Shown piece after piece: positions 5,527-6,977 of a stretch of 6,977 nucleotides of DNA; positions within the stretch are counted from its first letter, which is position 1, and each line of letters starts with the position of its first letter. The stretch is from an uncultured Mycoplasmatota bacterium. GTDB taxonomy: Bacteria > Bacillota_I > Bacilli_A > RF39 > UBA660. Location of the stretch: assembly GCA_900552975.1 (NCBI GenBank), contig UWSL01000081.1:1-6977 (forward strand). Reading direction: 5' to 3'. A program made the translations under genes and the position numbers. The notes beneath the pieces are model-generated. The model saw only the letters and a program-made list of their open reading frames with translations, had not been told where the DNA came from and searched no databases.

Positions 5527-6048
5527 ATGATAAAAGATTTAGGTTTCTTTTTAAATTGTTTGCAAGAAAATAGTGAAGAAAAGATAAAAAATGGTATTTA
5601 TGTTACATTTCAAACTAATGTTGGAAAGATTCTTTTAATATTGTATTTTTTGTGGCTGTTTTTTTTACTTTTTATACCAAAATTTTTTATGGCTGTTTTC
5701 TTAATTTCAATTATTATATATTTTTTATTTTTATCTAGTAATATTGGAGCAATAGGAATTACTAAAGATAATGTTGTTATCGTACGTGTGAATTATTTTA
5801 CCCGTAAAGTATGTGAAGCTTATGAAGTAAGAGTGACTTCATTTAAAAATGTTGAAGTAAAAAAATTTTTGTTAACTAATAGGGTTAAATTATCATTTAT
5901 TGATAATAGAGGAAAATTTCGTAATTTAAAAATGAATTATAGTAAACATGTTTTAGGAAAAGGTTTTAAGACTCAGAAAGAGAATGCTGAAATAATTTAT
6001 AATGTTTTAAATAAGGAACAAAGAATAATAGAAAAAGGTGATTTTTAA
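5527..6048 (+). CDS. Two-helix membrane protein with a cytoplasmic PH-like domain, partner of an ABC transporter
   Basis: This 173-residue protein has a short polar N-terminus, two hydrophobic helices (about 34-51 and 53-71) and a soluble strand-rich part (about 76-140). The soluble part holds GITKDNVVIVRV, RVTSFKNVEV and VKLSFIDNRGKFRNLKMN, and a final helix follows (149-165). A helical hairpin followed by seven or so strands and a helix resembles bacterial PH-like (YdbT/YokE-type) membrane proteins, but no family is assigned with confidence. The ATG at 5527 is chosen because AGGTGA precedes it. A longer frame beginning at TTG 5485 would contain the promoter and has no ribosome-binding site. 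The TAATG junction (6046-6050) overlaps the ATPase gene by one base, and AAGGTGA (6035-6041) inside this gene serves it, so translation is coupled. A regulatory or accessory role to the transporter is inferred. Confidence 0.78.
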   Translation: MIKDLGFFLNCLQENSEEKIKNGIYVTFQTNVGKILLILYFLWLFFLLFIPKFFMAVFLISIIIYFLFLSSNIGAIGITKDNVVIVRVNYFTRKVCEAYEVRVTSFKNVEVKKFLLTNRVKLSFIDNRGKFRNLKMNYSKHVLGKGFKTQKENAEIIYNVLNKEQRIIEKGDF

Positions 6049-6761
6049 TGTTAGAAGTAAAAAATTACTCTTTAGAGTATTTTAAAGGAAAAAAAATAGT
6101 TAAGGGGTTAAATTTATATGTTAAAGAAGGTGATATATATGCTTTTGTTGGCCGTAATGGAGCTGGCAAAAGTACGACTATAAAATCAATAGTAGGTATT
6201 AATCATATTACGGAAGGTGATATTTTATTAGATCAAGTTAGTATTTTAAAAGAACCTTTAAAATATAAAAAAAAGATAGCTTATATACCTGATACTCCAA
6301 CCTTGTATGAACATTTAACGGGAATTCAATATATTAATTTTATTGCAGATATGTATGAAGTACCAGAAAAAGCTCGAAATGAAAGAATTTTAAAATATGC
6401 TAAAAAGTTTGAATTGTATGATGAATTGGAAGATTTGATAGATAGTTATTCACATGGAATGAAACAGAAACTTATTTTAATTGCAGCTTTTGTTCACGAT
6501 CCTAAATTATATATTTTGGACGAACCTTTTGTAGGACTTGACCCGAAAGCGAGTATGATTTTAAAAGAAATTTTAAAAGAAAAGGCGGAGCAAGGAAAAA
6601 TTATTTTCTTTTCGACTCATGTTTTGGGAGTAGCACAAAAACTTTGTAACAAGATTGCTATTATTAAAGATGGTATTTTAGTAGCAGATGGAACAATGAA
6701 AAGAGTTATTCAGGATAAATCTTTAGAAGAAGTGTTTATGGAGTTGGAAAAAGATGAATAA
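6048..6761 (+). CDS. ABC transporter ATP-binding protein, EcsA-like
   Basis: This is a complete 237-residue ATPase of an ABC-2/EcsA-type exporter, acting on the cytoplasmic face of the membrane. Walker A is GRNGAGKST (35-43), the signature is SYSHGMKQK (133-141), Walker B is LYILDEP (154-160), the D-loop is GLDP (163-166) and the switch histidine is H191 (FFSTHVLG). The Q-loop region reads AYIPDTPTLYEHLTG (78-92), with Asp where most ATPases have Gln. Bacillus EcsA has YIPETP at this place, which together with SKGMKQK-like and DEPF-GLDP features favours that subfamily. The substrate is unknown. The gene overlaps its upstream partner by one base and the permease gene by eight (ATGAATAA, 6754-6761), a tight operon. 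It is too generic for a gene symbol. Confidence 0.95.
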   Translation: MLEVKNYSLEYFKGKKIVKGLNLYVKEGDIYAFVGRNGAGKSTTIKSIVGINHITEGDILLDQVSILKEPLKYKKKIAYIPDTPTLYEHLTGIQYINFIADMYEVPEKARNERILKYAKKFELYDELEDLIDSYSHGMKQKLILIAAFVHDPKLYILDEPFVGLDPKASMILKEILKEKAEQGKIIFFSTHVLGVAQKLCNKIAIIKDGILVADGTMKRVIQDKSLEEVFMELEKDE

Positions 6762-6963
6762 GCTAATAAAATTAATTTATGTTAATATTTTAGATTTAGG
6801 CGATATAAATAGAGTTCAAATGTCTAAACAAGCTGCTGTTAAAGATTCTTCAGAATTAAAATTACTAATTTTATCGATTATAGCAATTACTTTTGGAATT
6901 GGTCTTTATTATATATATAATTTTTTTATTTGTAAATATCTCTTTTTTATTATTTATAATTAA
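6754..6963 (+). CDS. N-terminal part of a probable ABC permease, possibly frameshifted
   Basis: The frame starts inside the end of the ATPase gene (8-base overlap, GGAG at 6740-6743) and stops at TAA 6961-6963 after 69 residues. It has a polar cytoplasmic N-terminus (MNKLIKLIYVNILDLGDINR...) and one hydrophobic segment (about 36-56). This is how large exporter permeases partnered with EcsA-like ATPases usually begin, but those run to several hundred residues. The second forward frame (codon phase starting 6902) is open from about 6881 to the window's end and reads as hydrophobic sequence (FLFVNISFLLFIIKPYV). A one-base change in the T7 run at 6921-6927 would join the two. So it is either a frameshifted or erroneously sequenced permease, or a genuine small protein. 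The window ends too soon to decide. Confidence 0.6.
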   Translation: MNKLIKLIYVNILDLGDINRVQMSKQAAVKDSSELKLLILSIIAITFGIGLYYIYNFFICKYLFFIIYN

Positions 6964-6977
6964 ACCATATGTACGTG

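Overview
The window is strongly A+T-rich DNA, densely packed with short + strand genes. Codons are A/T-biased, tryptophan is TGG throughout, and ribosome-binding sites are of the AGGTGA/AGGAG type. This points to a low-GC Firmicutes or Mollicutes-affiliated bacterium using the standard bacterial code, plausibly an uncultured gut lineage. That placement is inference from composition and gene content. I see no RNA genes, insertion sequences, CRISPR arrays or phage genes, and no supportable gene on the - strand.

Region 1 (1-299): the 3' end of an unidentified acidic gene, about 145 bases without a gene, then a hairpin terminator. Region 2 (306-1491): a promoter and a closely spaced run of yidD (membrane-insertion factor), a five-segment membrane protein with a DUF3592-like soluble part, and a small acidic protein. 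Region 3 (1548-2884): a secreted, membrane-anchored surface protein with its own extended -10 promoter. Its terminator is built from its last codons. Region 4 (2884-5486): a DUF1294 membrane protein, a Nudix hydrolase, and a large protein joining a CmpB-like (PF06541) membrane domain to a cytoplasmic part with a SWIM-type zinc-finger motif. Region 5 (5502-6977): a two-helix membrane protein, an EcsA-like ABC ATPase and the start of its probable permease, which is either very short or broken by a frameshift.

Five candidate promoters share an extended -10 element (TGnTAtaAT), and only one has a recognisable -35 box. Most lie 16-21 bases before the start codon, so leaders would be about 10-15 nt with the Shine-Dalgarno element at or near the RNA 5' end. 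Three terminators sit directly in front of the next promoter, and two of them overlap the stop codon of the gene they end. Two start codons were chosen from this evidence: 3695 for the CmpB/SWIM protein and 5527 for the membrane protein before the ABC ATPase.

The most unusual item is the CmpB-SWIM fusion. After it come the possible permease frameshift, the uncharacterised ABC module and the surface protein. No complete new defence or mobile system is visible.
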